Assembly (NCBI GenBank): GCA_015657435.1 | Contig: JADLKH010000005.1 | Coordinates: 87,242-93,070 of the forward strand | Direction of reading: 5' to 3' | Source of the DNA: Synergistales bacterium | GTDB lineage: Bacteria; Synergistota; Synergistia; Synergistales; 79-D21 | DNA length: 5,829 nucleotides | Shown here: piece after piece, positions 5,400-5,829 of the stretch | Position numbering within the stretch: the first letter of the stretch is position 1 | Layout of the letters: each line of letters opens with the position of its first letter | Made by a program: the position numbers and the translations under genes | The notes under the pieces: generated by a model | Seen by the model: only the letters and a program-made list of their open reading frames with translations | The model's database searches: none | What the model was told of the DNA's origin: nothing

Positions 5400-5829
5400 A
5401 ACCAAGAGTCTTTGTCTCGCGGAATATTCCGGAAGCCGGTCTTTCCCTCCTGTCGGACAAGGTTTTCCTGGAGGTCTGGAAGGGAGAGATCCCTCCGGGC
5501 AAGAAAATCCTGATCGAACAAGCTGAAAAATGCGAAGGATTCGTCGTGATTCCTGGAGATCCCGTCGATCGAGAGGTGCTTGCGGCGGGGCGGTCGCTAA
5601 AAATCGTCAGTTGTTATGCCGTAGGATTCGATTCGATCGATGTTGAGGCCGCGACAGAGCTCGGAATCATGGTGACAAACACTCCGGATGTTTTGACGGA
5701 AGCGACCGCTGATCTCGCTTTTGGGCTGCTCCTGTCGGCAGCCCGCCGCATCGTCGAAGGGGACAGGCTGGTCAGAAGCGGAAAATGGAATCAATGGGGT
5801 CCCCGGTTCATGCTCGGAAAGGATGTATC
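5393..5829 (+). CDS. gyaR: D-2-hydroxyacid dehydrogenase, glyoxylate/hydroxypyruvate reductase (GyaR) type, N-terminal part
   Basis: This NAD(P)H-dependent cytoplasmic dehydrogenase type reduces glyoxylate to glycolate and hydroxypyruvate to D-glycerate. The 145 residues visible cover the N-terminal substrate-binding domain and the linker into the coenzyme domain: SCYAVGFDSIDVEAA (73-87), then NTPDVLTEATADLAFGLLL (96-114) and AARRIVEGDRLVRSGKW (116-132). These match the GyaR subgroup closely (YAVGxDxIDV, TNTPxVLTEATADLAF). The GxGxxG coenzyme loop and the Arg/Glu/His catalytic residues lie beyond the window end, so they cannot be checked. The ATG at 5393 follows AAAGGAG (5381-5387) with a 5-base gap, placed inside the end of the glycerate kinase gene. 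The 7-base overlap implies translational coupling. Paired with glycerate kinase, the likely physiological substrate is hydroxypyruvate/D-glycerate; other hydroxyacid substrates cannot be excluded. Confidence 0.92.
   Translation, partial: MLKPRVFVSRNIPEAGLSLLSDKVFLEVWKGEIPPGKKILIEQAEKCEGFVVIPGDPVDREVLAAGRSLKIVSCYAVGFDSIDVEAATELGIMVTNTPDVLTEATADLAFGLLLSAARRIVEGDRLVRSGKWNQWGPRFMLGKDV

Overview
The window holds six protein genes, all on the + strand, two of them cut by the window edges. It also carries one well-defined RNA regulator, a T-box riboswitch, in the only long non-coding stretch. The organism is a bacterium of moderately high GC with a standard sigma-70-type promoter and strong Shine-Dalgarno sites. 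T-boxes are mainly Gram-positive, but occur in a few other phyla. A T-box argG, a tRNA nucleotidyltransferase - M50 protease - surE cluster and a glycerate kinase/glycerate dehydrogenase pair would suit an anaerobic amino-acid fermenter such as Synergistota. Clostridia or a deltaproteobacterial lineage are also possible. This placement is inference from gene content only, and is weak.

Positions 1-2277 are a tightly overlapping operon. It contains the C-terminal part of a CCA-adding/poly(A)-polymerase-family tRNA nucleotidyltransferase (stop at 876), a small intramembrane-type M50 zinc protease (851-1474) and the 5'-nucleotidase SurE (1471-2277). Successive genes overlap by 26 and 4 bases, and no intrinsic terminator follows surE.

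Positions 2274-2690 control argG. A consensus promoter (TTGACA, 17-bp spacer, TATAAT) begins inside the last codons of surE. About 100 nt of transcribed leader follows, then a complete T-box (Stem I with K-turn, Stem II with S-turn, pseudoknot region, Stem III, the TGGGTGGTACC T-box sequence) and an 11-bp terminator with seven U's. The leader upstream of Stem I has a good Shine-Dalgarno site and an ATG. These open a 53-codon frame with five arginine codons at positions 7-13. The frame runs through T-box Stem I and stops in the specifier loop. If translated, it would give argG two overlapping sensors of arginine supply: ribosome stalling and tRNA charging. This is the most unusual observation here and it is a hypothesis.

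Positions 2691-3932 are argG (argininosuccinate synthase), closed by a strong terminator at 3953-3989. From 4020 a second unit starts: a MOFRL-family glycerate 2-kinase, overlapped by 7 bases by a D-2-hydroxyacid dehydrogenase of the glyoxylate/hydroxypyruvate reductase (GyaR) type that runs off the window. Together these would convert hydroxypyruvate through D-glycerate to 2-phosphoglycerate, linking serine or glyoxylate metabolism to glycolysis.
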